6,523 nucleotides of DNA. Source: Desulfobacterales bacterium (lineage in GTDB: Bacteria; Desulfobacterota; Dissulfuribacteria; Dissulfuribacterales; JAMONC01). The position numbers and the translations under genes are program-made. Of the stretch, positions 1 through 6,506 are shown piece by piece; within the stretch, counting starts at the first letter, position 1, and every line of letters begins with the position of its first letter. The notes below the pieces were generated by a model, which worked only from the letters and a program-made list of their open reading frames with translations, was not told the DNA's origin and ran no database searches. The stretch covers positions 1-6,523 of the forward strand of contig JAMONC010000322.1 of assembly GCA_027066725.1 (NCBI GenBank). Direction: 5' to 3'.

Positions 1-369
1 TTTGCTCCAAGAGGATACAAAACAAATCCTGCTCAAAAAGGAATAGAACAAGCTCCTGTAGTTATTGTGTTGTGTGCAGATCCCAAGGCATCAGGAGATA
101 TGTGGAATCAAAAATATTATATGACAGATGTAGGAATATGCGCACAAAATATTATGTTAGCTGCGCATGGACTCGGTCTTGGTACAGTTTTTGTGGGAGT
201 ATTTTACGAGGATAAAGTCAAAAAACTCCTTAATATACCAGATGAAATAAGGGTTGTGGGTATTTTACCTATTGGTTATCCAGCAAAAATACCGGAAAAA
301 GGACCAGGTAGAAAAGATATTAAGGAATTAGCTTTTAGTGAAAAATGGGGGCAAACCTTGGAACTGTAA
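1..369 (+). CDS. Nitroreductase-family flavoprotein, C-terminal part (5' end outside window)
   Basis: The reading frame is open from base 1 and encodes 122 residues before a TAA stop. The N-terminal half lies outside the window, and the GTG at position 67 is an internal valine, not a start. The visible part has the signature of the FMN-dependent nitroreductase fold: a YYMTDVG segment leading into a helix with AQNIMLAAHGLGLGT, then the hydrophobic strand ending ILPIGYPA, and a charged tail ending KWGQ. In this family these segments line the FMN site and the dimer interface, and full-length members run about 170-200 residues. Such enzymes transfer electrons from NAD(P)H to nitro compounds, quinones or flavins in the cytoplasm, but the substrate cannot be told from sequence. 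The stop lies 5 bp from the stop of the convergent kinase gene. Family assignment is firm; specific function is unknown. Confidence 0.9.
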   Translation, partial: FAPRGYKTNPAQKGIEQAPVVIVLCADPKASGDMWNQKYYMTDVGICAQNIMLAAHGLGLGTVFVGVFYEDKVKKLLNIPDEIRVVGILPIGYPAKIPEKGPGRKDIKELAFSEKWGQTLEL

Positions 370-374
370 AAAGA

Positions 375-1868
375 TCAATTTGGGGCTAAGCATTGTGGTT
401 TACATCTTGAGTAAGGAAACTCCATTGTAATGGTTGTTCCTTCATCCTTTGATGAGGAAAAACTGATTTCTCCTCCATGGCTTGTAACAACAAGGTGTGC
501 CATATAAGTGCCAAGTCCTGTACCATTTTTCTTGCCGCAAGTAGCGTATTTTTTAAAAAAACAATGCCTTATCTCTTGAGGTACTTCACCCCAATTATGT
601 ATAGAAACCTGGATATGATCTTCTTTTGTTAAAACCTTTATCTTTACATTTCTATTTTTAGGAGAGGCCTCAATAGCATTTTTTAATAGATTATTTATTG
701 CATTTTGTAGATATATCTTATCCCCCACAAATGGAAGATTTTGTTCTGTAGAATAAAGACTATGATTAAAAATAATAATGATATCTACATTTTTTTCATC
801 AGCAAGGCTTCTTAAAGTCCTTCTTGCCTGAGCTATTATGTCAAGTAAGTTAAATGTATCTTGTTGAGGCTTAAAAGAGCCATCTTCTAACCTAGAAACA
901 TCTAAATATGTATCAACCATCTTTTGAAGTTGATGGCCACTTCGTAAGATACTACTACAGTATCTTTTTTGTTTTTCATCTAACGAGGTCTTATCCAAAA
1001 GCCTTTTTGCAAGTCCAATAATACCTACTAAATGAGATTTCATATCATGACGAAGCATTCTCTCCATATCTTTTCTTATTGTTTCCATCTCAACAAGAGG
1101 AGTAATATCACGAAAAGTAGATAAAATAGTCCTTCTTCCCCTGTAGGTTATACAGGTGCTATTTACAGACATCCAACAATAGTTTCCATTACTCTTTCTA
1201 AATCTATAACGTACAGGTCCAACAGATTCACCTTTTAATACCTTTGTAATATCTGAAATTGCCTTTGCCCTATCATCTGGATGAAGAAGGTCTGCAAGAT
1301 CTTTTTTCTTAAGTGTCATAGAATCAAGACCTAATAGATTTGCAAAAGCCTTATTTTGAAAAAGAATCTTTCCTTTATAAAAAAGGGCAACCCCATCTGT
1401 TGTATTCTCAACCAAAATTCTATATTTTTCTTCAGATTGTCTTAAAAGCTCTGTTTTTTCTTTTACCTCTTGTCTTAATTTAATTTTATCTAGAGTCTGT
1501 TTTACACTAAAGGTTAGCTCATCTAACTTAACAGGTTTTTCAATAAAGTCCTCAGCACCAACCTTTATAGCCTTTATAGCATTTTCAAAATTACCATAAC
1601 CACTTACTAAAATAATACCTATTTCAGGTAGAATTTCTTTTAGTTTCCTGGCAAGGACAAAACCATCCATTTCTGGCATGTGAATATCTAAAAGGGCAAT
1701 ATCAGGAAGCCAATCTTGTGCAACATCTAAAGCGTTTTGGGCACTTGTGGTTGAAAGAACCTCACAACTTATACCAGATAGTGCTTCAGATAAAAGACGA
1801 CAAGTTGCCTCTTCATCATCAACTATCAATATCTTAGGAATTATATCTAAATAAAATTGATCTTCCAT
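375..1868 (-). CDS. Cytoplasmic hybrid sensor: receiver (REC) - PAS - histidine kinase
   Basis: A 497-residue signalling protein with no signal peptide or membrane segment, so it should sense a cytoplasmic input. Residues about 12-125 form a receiver domain: acidic pair D17/D18, phosphoacceptor D61 in LLDIHMPEMDG, S89 and K111. Residues about 117-147 look like a coiled-coil linker, followed by a PAS domain (about 147-260, ending in the typical FRDIT). The dimerisation/phosphotransfer helix carries H274 in RHDMKSHL. The ATPase domain has the N box (NNLLKNAIEA, N393/N397) and a GTGLG glycine box at 449-453. In the G1 box the usual Asp seems replaced by Asn (N425 in HNWGEVP). A receiver N-terminal to the kinase suggests that another kinase modulates its activity; no output regulator is encoded beside it. 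The ATG is the only standard start between an in-frame upstream stop and the first receiver strand, though AAGGA directly abuts it. Architecture is certain; signal and partner are unknown. Confidence 0.93.
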   Translation of the reverse strand: MEDQFYLDIIPKILIVDDEEATCRLLSEALSGISCEVLSTTSAQNALDVAQDWLPDIALLDIHMPEMDGFVLARKLKEILPEIGIILVSGYGNFENAIKAIKVGAEDFIEKPVKLDELTFSVKQTLDKIKLRQEVKEKTELLRQSEEKYRILVENTTDGVALFYKGKILFQNKAFANLLGLDSMTLKKKDLADLLHPDDRAKAISDITKVLKGESVGPVRYRFRKSNGNYCWMSVNSTCITYRGRRTILSTFRDITPLVEMETIRKDMERMLRHDMKSHLVGIIGLAKRLLDKTSLDEKQKRYCSSILRSGHQLQKMVDTYLDVSRLEDGSFKPQQDTFNLLDIIAQARRTLRSLADEKNVDIIIIFNHSLYSTEQNLPFVGDKIYLQNAINNLLKNAIEASPKNRNVKIKVLTKEDHIQVSIHNWGEVPQEIRHCFFKKYATCGKKNGTGLGTYMAHLVVTSHGGEISFSSSKDEGTTITMEFPYSRCKPQCLAPN

Positions 1869-1927
1869 TCCTTGAAAATAAATAAATATTATCCGTTATA
1901 TCCAAACAGACCTAAAGAACCTATTTA

Positions 1928-1960
1928 ATTATATTACATAACCTAAAAGAATAAAAGCAA
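1928..1960 (-). promoter_or_regulatory. Candidate sigma-70-type promoter for the kinase gene
   Basis: Read on the minus strand, TTGCTT (1955-1960) is followed 18 bp later by TAATAT (1931-1936), which overlaps a perfect TATAAT (1928-1933). Transcription would begin near 1921 and give a leader of about 50 nt before the ATG at 1868. The region is very AT-rich, so -10-like hexamers arise easily by chance. This is a pattern-based guess. Confidence 0.4.
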
Positions 1961-2015
1961 TACTAAAAGTGCAAGATAATCAGCTTTTTAATTATATATT
2001 TAGTTGTAATTTAGC

Positions 2016-2055
2016 TTCAATAACTATTGCCTAATTTTTATAAAAAGGTTTAAAT
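2016..2055 (+). promoter_or_regulatory. Candidate promoter region for the CGGC-domain gene
   Basis: Two overlapping weak matches to a vegetative promoter are present. One is TTCAAT (2016-2021) with TATAAA (2039-2044) at 17 bp spacing. The other is TTGCCT (2027-2032) with TTAAAT (2050-2055), also at 17 bp. Either would start transcription just upstream of the left inverted-repeat arm at 2079-2092, placing that arm near the 5' end of the message. Neither match is strong, and the surrounding DNA is almost all A and T. Confidence 0.3.
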
Positions 2056-2078
2056 TATCTAAAATACATCTTCCTGTT

Positions 2079-2092
2079 TCCCCCTGGGAACA
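2079..2092 (+). repeat. Left arm of a 14-bp perfect inverted repeat flanking the CGGC gene
   Basis: TCCCCCTGGGAACA here is the exact reverse complement of 2504-2517, about 410 bp away on the other side of the small cysteine-rich gene. It is the only GC-rich block in an otherwise AT-rich intergenic region. It is also part of a local imperfect palindrome at 2075-2092: TGTT-CCC against GGG-AACA, with one bulged T and a CCT loop. It could therefore fold alone or pair with the distant arm. Confidence 0.85.
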
Positions 2093-2120
2093 GAAGAATG
2101 AACTTCTAATCACCCAATAT

Positions 2121-2126
2121 AGGAGG
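2121..2126 (+). promoter_or_regulatory. Strong ribosome binding site of the CGGC gene
   Basis: AGGAGG, a full-strength Shine-Dalgarno core, lies 8 bp upstream of the ATG at 2135. It is the best ribosome binding site in the window and fixes the start of the small gene on the plus strand. It also argues for high translation. Confidence 0.85.
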
Positions 2127-2134
2127 ATATTAAT

Positions 2135-2482
2135 ATGGCAACAAATATATTGCTCATTGGCTGCGGTTCCTATATGGATGCTGGATATGGCTGCCCAGGA
2201 GAATATAAATGCATCAAAGCTGTTGCTGAAAAAAACGGCCAATTCGCACAATACGATAATCCAGTACTCGTCGGCTTTTTAAAATGCCAATGTCCTGGAC
2301 GAGCCACTATTAATAATATCGGTGCTGTTATAAAAAATGTAAAAGTTGATGCAGTTCATCTTAGCAACTGTATGGTGAAAGCTCAACCAATGTGCAAAAA
2401 TCATGATTTTGAACAATTTAAAAAAATGGTGGAAGACAAATACGGTATCCCTTGCGTACTTGGTACACATGCATACGACTAA
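2135..2482 (+). CDS. Small cysteine-rich CGGC-domain protein (variant motif)
   Basis: A 115-residue soluble protein resembling the CGGC-domain family, a group of small proteins thought to bind metal through conserved Cys and His; no reaction is established. It has eight cysteines (10, 20, 26, 51, 53, 79, 87, 107) and three histidines (75, 90, 112). The fold begins with a hydrophobic strand ILLIGCGS, and the central strand LVGFLKCQCPGR sits where the family carries CGGCPGR. Here the name-giving CGGC reads KCQC, so the first Cys is a Lys and a C-x-C pair remains. The later LSNCMVK and GIPCVLGTHAY segments also fit the family. The start is fixed by AGGAGG 8 bp upstream. Hand-counted G+C is about 38%, above the neighbouring genes, with more C-ending codons, which may reflect high expression or transfer. 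It is flanked by an inverted repeat and appears monocistronic. Family call is good; role is unknown. Confidence 0.82.
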   Translation: MATNILLIGCGSYMDAGYGCPGEYKCIKAVAEKNGQFAQYDNPVLVGFLKCQCPGRATINNIGAVIKNVKVDAVHLSNCMVKAQPMCKNHDFEQFKKMVEDKYGIPCVLGTHAYD

Positions 2483-2504
2483 TATTAAAATTTGATATAA
2501 TATT
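2481..2504 (+). other. AT-only hairpin at the 3' end of the CGGC gene
   Basis: AATATTA (2481-2487) and TAATATT (2498-2504) are exact reverse complements separated by 10 nt, giving a 7-bp stem that starts inside the stop codon. Its last base coincides with the first base of the right inverted-repeat arm. With A-T pairs only it is weak, and in DNA this AT-rich such stems occur by chance. It may help shape or protect the 3' end. Confidence 0.4.
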
Positions 2505-2517
2505 GTTCCCAGGGGGA
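2504..2517 (+). repeat. Right arm of the 14-bp perfect inverted repeat flanking the CGGC gene
   Basis: TGTTCCCAGGGGGA is the exact reverse complement of 2079-2092. It starts 22 bp after the stop codon of the small gene and is followed immediately by a T-rich tract. Within itself it can form only a four-pair TCCC/GGGA stem, so its best partner is the distant left arm. The match stops at position 2518 outward (T on both outer flanks rather than complementary bases), which defines a sharp repeat end. Confidence 0.85.
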
Positions 2518-2533
2518 TTTTCTTCGCTTTTTT
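2507..2533 (+). terminator. Possible terminator of the CGGC gene
   Basis: A short TCCC-AGG-GGGA hairpin (2507-2517) is followed directly by a 16-nt tract (2518-2533) that is almost all T, and more T runs continue to about 2553. The local stem is too short for a classic intrinsic terminator. The same bases would form a 14-bp GC-rich stem with the left arm at 2079-2092, which would make a stronger signal if the message folds back on itself. No other terminator-like structure lies between this gene and ppiD. Confidence 0.35.
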
Positions 2534-2565
2534 ATAAGATTTTTTCTTTTTTATTACAAACAGGA

Positions 2566-2594
2566 TTGCACATTATAGCGCCAATCTGTATCTT
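2566..2594 (+). promoter_or_regulatory. Candidate promoter for the ppiD operon
   Basis: TTGCAC (2566-2571) and TATCTT (2589-2594) are 17 bp apart, upstream of ppiD and beyond the T-rich tract that probably ends the preceding transcript. Transcription would start near 2601, leaving a leader of about 45 nt. Both hexamers are only partial matches. Read-through from the CGGC gene is the alternative source of transcription. Confidence 0.3.
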
Positions 2595-2644
2595 AATGAC
2601 TAAAATCTTAGCATAGCCTGAAAAAAGAAAGGAGAGGCAGTAGT

Positions 2645-4534
2645 ATGCTTGATTACATCCGGCGAAATGCCGGCTCATGGTTTTTAAAGATTATCTTAGG
2701 TGCTGTAGTTTTAGTTTTTGTGTTTTGGGGTATTGGTACCTATAGAGCAAATAGACTTGCTGTAATGGCGACAGTAAATGGAGAAAAGATACTTGTTAGG
2801 GACTATGAAATAGCCTATCAAAATACTCTAGATCAATATAGACGAATGTTTAATGGGGAGTTACCAGAGGGCTTTATCAAAAAAATAAATCTTAAAAAGC
2901 GTGTATTAGATCAACTAATAGACCAAATACTCATAGAACAAGCAGCACATAACCTAGGATTGATAGTAACTAAAGAAGAAATTAGGCAAGCAATCCTACA
3001 TATTCCGGCCTTCCAATTAGGAGGTAAGTTTAGCTTAAGACTATATAAACAAATCCTTGCAAATGCCAATCTAACACCTGAACAATTTGAATCACAAGTT
3101 AGAGAATCTCTTTTAGAAAACAAACTAAAAACTCTATTGTTATCCAGTTTAAGTGTACCAGAAGATGAAATCTTGGACTTTTATAAATATAAAAACCAGC
3201 AAATTGATCTAAAATATGTAGTATTTCACCCTCAGGATTTTATTAAAAAGGTCAAACCTACACTAAAAGAGCTTAAAAATTGGTATAATTCTCACTCTAA
3301 AGATTATATGACAGCTCCTCAGATAAAAATTGCCTATTTATTATTCCCTATAAAGGATTTTGAAAAACAGGTAAAAATTACTAAAAAAGACATTGAGGAA
3401 TATTATAAATCACACCTTTCTCAATATACTACTCCAGAAAAAAGAAGGGTAAGACATATTCTTCTTAAAATACCACCTAATGCTAGCCTAAAACAGCTAA
3501 ATAAAATCTATGAAAAGGCAAATAAAATTATATCTGAACTTAAAAAAGGAGCAAGTTTTACTGAATTAGCAAAAAAATATTCCCAAGATAAATTAACTGC
3601 CTCAAAAGGTGGGGATCTTGGTTTTGTAGAAAGAGGACAAACTGTACCAACCTTTGATAAACTTGTATTTTCTCTTAAACCTGGCGAAATAGGTGGACCA
3701 GTAAGAACTAGATTTGGACTCCATATAGTTGAAGTAACAAAGATAATACCTAAAAAAGTTACCCCCCTTTCTAAGGTAAAAGATGAAATAGAAAAGATAT
3801 TAAAAATAAAAAGGGCAGAAGGATTAGCCTTTAAAGCTGCACAAAATGCATATGATCAAATACTACAGCTTGGAAGTCTTAAAGCTTATGAAAAAAGGAA
3901 TAATGTAACACTTAAAAGAACTAACTTTTTTGATAAACAGAATCCACCTAGTTTCCTCATTGGAGACAGTGAAGCTATAAGACAGCTATTTGCTCTTGGA
4001 CAAGGAGAGCTAAGCTCGCTTTTAAAAGTACGTGGCGGGGTATTGATTGCTCAAGTTATAGCAAAAAGAGCCCCCTATGTACCTGCTTTTAAAGATGTGA
4101 AAGACAAGGTAAGACAGGATGTTATTGAAACAGATGCTTTTAATCTTTGCAAAGAAGAGGCTCAAAAACTTTTGAAACTAGCTCAAAAAGAAGGGTTAGA
4201 AAAGGCAGCTAAAACATTTAAAGTAAAAGTCAAAGAGACAGGATATTTTAAACGGAGTGATTTAACAGCAAACGGTACATTGCCACCTAAGGTGGTAGAA
4301 ATTGGTTTAGAATTAAGTCAACAAACACCTATGGTCTCCCATATAATTATTGACCAAACAGGTATATATATACTTTCTTTTGTAGGACAAAAACCTGCCG
4401 ATATGAAAGATTATAAAAAAGAAAAAGATATTATCAAAAAGGCTATTCTTCAGGATAAGCAATTAGAGGTATTTAATTCTTGGCTTAATATTCAACGGGC
4501 AAAGGCCAAGATAAATATAATTCAGCAGCCATAA
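2645..4534 (+). CDS. ppiD: PpiD-like membrane-anchored periplasmic peptidyl-prolyl isomerase/chaperone
   Basis: A 629-residue protein, close to the usual PpiD length of about 620. It helps newly exported proteins fold as they leave the Sec translocon. The N-terminus is diagnostic: a short basic cytoplasmic stretch, then one uncleaved membrane anchor (about 12-31, ending FVFWGIG), with the rest in the periplasm. Residues about 40-180 form the SurA/PpiD-type chaperone region (VNGEKILVRDYE, then LIDQILIEQAA). A parvulin domain spans about 265-366 and keeps its key segments: RRVRHILLKI, FTELAKKYSQD, SKGGDLGF and RFGLHIVEV. After a charged helical stretch, residues about 425-520 resemble a degenerate second parvulin-like segment, followed by a C-terminal chaperone tail. 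GGAGAGG (2631-2637) lies 7 bp before the ATG. The methionine-pathway gene follows 48 bp later in the same direction, so co-transcription is likely. A SurA-like annotation is possible, but the membrane anchor favours PpiD. Confidence 0.9.
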   Translation: MLDYIRRNAGSWFLKIILGAVVLVFVFWGIGTYRANRLAVMATVNGEKILVRDYEIAYQNTLDQYRRMFNGELPEGFIKKINLKKRVLDQLIDQILIEQAAHNLGLIVTKEEIRQAILHIPAFQLGGKFSLRLYKQILANANLTPEQFESQVRESLLENKLKTLLLSSLSVPEDEILDFYKYKNQQIDLKYVVFHPQDFIKKVKPTLKELKNWYNSHSKDYMTAPQIKIAYLLFPIKDFEKQVKITKKDIEEYYKSHLSQYTTPEKRRVRHILLKIPPNASLKQLNKIYEKANKIISELKKGASFTELAKKYSQDKLTASKGGDLGFVERGQTVPTFDKLVFSLKPGEIGGPVRTRFGLHIVEVTKIIPKKVTPLSKVKDEIEKILKIKRAEGLAFKAAQNAYDQILQLGSLKAYEKRNNVTLKRTNFFDKQNPPSFLIGDSEAIRQLFALGQGELSSLLKVRGGVLIAQVIAKRAPYVPAFKDVKDKVRQDVIETDAFNLCKEEAQKLLKLAQKEGLEKAAKTFKVKVKETGYFKRSDLTANGTLPPKVVEIGLELSQQTPMVSHIIIDQTGIYILSFVGQKPADMKDYKKEKDIIKKAILQDKQLEVFNSWLNIQRAKAKINIIQQP

Positions 4535-4582
4535 TCTATAAAGTAATGCGACAGGATCTGGCAACAGCTTAAGGGGGAAGGT

Positions 4583-6463
4583 ATGCAAGGTGAAAAGAAG
4601 CCTTTTTTAGAACAGATATATCAAAAGGTGCTCTTAGGTGATGGAGCTATTGGAACATACATATATGAAAAGGGAATAGATATAAAACAAAATACCGATT
4701 TCTTAAATCTTACAGAACCTCATTTGATTTTTACCATTCACGAAGAATATGTCCGTGCTGGCTCAGATGTAATAGAAACAAATACATTTGGTGCCAATAG
4801 AATCAAACTTGGTAAGGTTGGACTAGATGAACACACCAGAGAAATTAACTTAGCAGGAGCAGCTATTGCTAAAAAGGCAGCAGGCCATGATGTATACGTA
4901 GCAGGCTCTATTGGCCCCACAGGAGAAACTATTACAGAAGAAAATAAAGAAGATATCCTTCCCCTTATTAAAGAAGCATTTGAAGAGCAAATAAAGGCAT
5001 TAATAGATGGCAATGTTGATCTCATAATGTTTGATACTTTTACTCAGTTAGAAGAAATACTTCTTGCAATAAGGATATCAAAAAGTATAGCTCCAAATAT
5101 TCCTGTTGTTGCTCATATGGTATTCCCTTCAAGAGGAAGAACTGCAAATGGAATAAGGGCAAAAGAGTTTGGAGAAAAGGCAATAGAGGCTGGTGCTGAC
5201 GTAATAGGTTCTAACTGTGGTCGTGGTGTTACCGCAATGCTTACAGCAATAAAAGACATGTCTTCTTTAAAAGAAGAGGTTCCTTTTTCAGCATATCCAA
5301 ATGCTGGACTTCCAGAAATAATAGGTGGTAGAACAGTTTACTCTGCTCAACCTGCTTATATGGCACAGGCTCTTTCTCAGATGATAAAACTCGGAGCAAA
5401 ACTTGTGGGAGGCTGCTGTGGTACAACCCCTGCTCATATTCATGAATTTAGACAAATATTACATATAAAAAAGGTAAAGGTAGTTATACCAATTCCTGAT
5501 ATCACACACATAGAAGAAGAAAATCAAGAAGAGGTGATCCCTAGTAAGGGGGCAATGTTAGAAGATTTTAAAAAACAAGAGTTAATACCAATACTTGTTG
5601 AGTTAGATCCTCCACCACATCTTGATATATCAAACGTAATAAACGGTGCAAAAGAGCTAAAAGATTCTGGGGTTGACGCAATAACTCTTGCAGAACACCC
5701 GCTTGCAATATTAAGAGCAGACAATCTATCTATAGCTCATAAAATAAAAACAGAAATCGGACTACACACTGTAATACACCTTACTTGTAGGGATAGAAAT
5801 ATATTAGGACTTCAAGCCCAAATTATGGCTGCACATTTTCTAGGGATAGATGCAATACTTGCAATTACAGGAGATCCTGCCAGCTCATCTGATCAACCAG
5901 GTGTAAGTGGAGTATTTGACACTGACTCTTTTGGCCTTGTTAAGATGATATCGATGTATAACCAAGGCTTTAATTTTGCTGGAAGGCCAATGAAAAAGAA
6001 GACTAATATATCTATTGGAGTAGCCTATAGCTATATTGCATCAAGACCAAGAATGCAGCTTTCTAGACTTGAAAAAAAGGCCTCTCTTGGTGCACACTTT
6101 GTAATGACTCAGCCACTTTTTGATCCTAACGAAGTTGAATCAATGTATGAACTTACAAAAGATTTAGGACTATTAATATTCCCAGGCATATTCCCTTTAA
6201 TTTCTGCTAGAAATGCAGAATTTTTGCACAATGAAGTCCCTGGCATTAATGTTCCTGAATGGATTAGAAAAAAACTATGGCAATATGAAAAGGTAGAAGA
6301 TCAAAGAGCTGTTGCACTGGATATTACAAGAGATCTAATAAATAAAATAGCCTCATGGATAGATGGACTCTATATTATAAGCCCTTTAAATAAATGGCAG
6401 ATATCAAAAGAGCTTGTAAAAATGGTACGAGATGCCAAATTTAAAGGAAGTGGGAGAAGATAA
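4583..6463 (+). CDS. Bifunctional homocysteine S-methyltransferase / 5,10-methylenetetrahydrofolate reductase
   Basis: A 626-residue fusion of two methionine-pathway enzymes, the same arrangement as Bacillus YitJ. Residues about 8-295 are a homocysteine methyltransferase barrel: LLGDGAIGT near the start, ETNTFGAN, and zinc-binding cysteines C212 (GSNCGRG) and C278/C279 (GGCCGTTP). A polar, acidic linker (about 296-332) joins it to a MetF-type flavin reductase (about 333-620). Landmarks there are VELDPPP with likely catalytic E340, HLTCRDRN (399-406), ITGDP with D431, and TQPLFD (509-514). The reductase makes 5-methyltetrahydrofolate; the barrel activates homocysteine for methylation to methionine. 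There is no pterin-binding, cobalamin-binding or MetH reactivation domain, so direct folate-to-homocysteine transfer would need a separate partner, or the barrel uses another methyl donor. GGGGGA precedes the ATG. The 48-bp gap from ppiD is too short for an S-box riboswitch. Confidence 0.93.
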   Translation: MQGEKKPFLEQIYQKVLLGDGAIGTYIYEKGIDIKQNTDFLNLTEPHLIFTIHEEYVRAGSDVIETNTFGANRIKLGKVGLDEHTREINLAGAAIAKKAAGHDVYVAGSIGPTGETITEENKEDILPLIKEAFEEQIKALIDGNVDLIMFDTFTQLEEILLAIRISKSIAPNIPVVAHMVFPSRGRTANGIRAKEFGEKAIEAGADVIGSNCGRGVTAMLTAIKDMSSLKEEVPFSAYPNAGLPEIIGGRTVYSAQPAYMAQALSQMIKLGAKLVGGCCGTTPAHIHEFRQILHIKKVKVVIPIPDITHIEEENQEEVIPSKGAMLEDFKKQELIPILVELDPPPHLDISNVINGAKELKDSGVDAITLAEHPLAILRADNLSIAHKIKTEIGLHTVIHLTCRDRNILGLQAQIMAAHFLGIDAILAITGDPASSSDQPGVSGVFDTDSFGLVKMISMYNQGFNFAGRPMKKKTNISIGVAYSYIASRPRMQLSRLEKKASLGAHFVMTQPLFDPNEVESMYELTKDLGLLIFPGIFPLISARNAEFLHNEVPGINVPEWIRKKLWQYEKVEDQRAVALDITRDLINKIASWIDGLYIISPLNKWQISKELVKMVRDAKFKGSGRR

Positions 6464-6506
6464 TAATTCTCTACCCTGCTCTTAGTTCTCTTATCATATC
6501 TGTTTT

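Noticed and set aside
67..369. A complete 100-residue protein starting at GTG 67
   Set aside because: The frame is open without a stop back to base 1, and the extra residues fit the nitroreductase fold, so the GTG is internal.
2092..2107. Small stem AGAAG (2092-2096) / CTTCT (2103-2107) in the leader of the CGGC gene
   Set aside because: Five pairs with a 6-nt loop is close to chance expectation, and it does not cover the ribosome binding site.
2024..2251. Minus-strand open frame of 75 codons overlapping the 5' part of the CGGC gene
   Set aside because: It lies antisense to a gene with a clear family match and a strong ribosome binding site, and its translation shows no recognisable domain.
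2279..2470. Minus-strand open frame of 63 codons inside the CGGC gene
   Set aside because: It is fully antisense to the real gene, with no domain signal.
2545..2600. Sigma-54 promoter suggested by TTGCA near 2566
   Set aside because: No GG-containing -24 element (TGGCAC-like) lies at the required spacing upstream.
2591..2620. Short CTAA/TTAG palindrome upstream of ppiD as an operator
   Set aside because: The arms are only four bases, common in AT-rich DNA.
4535..4582. S-box (SAM) riboswitch upstream of the methionine-pathway fusion, as found before Bacillus yitJ
   Set aside because: The gap is only 48 bp, too short for that aptamer, and shows no fitting stem pattern.
4738..5025. Minus-strand open frame of 95 codons within the homocysteine methyltransferase region
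   Set aside because: It is fully contained antisense in a well-supported enzyme gene; the Ser/Ala-rich translation is typical of a shadow frame. The same applies to minus-strand frames at 2911-3123, 5241-5426 and 5524-5724.
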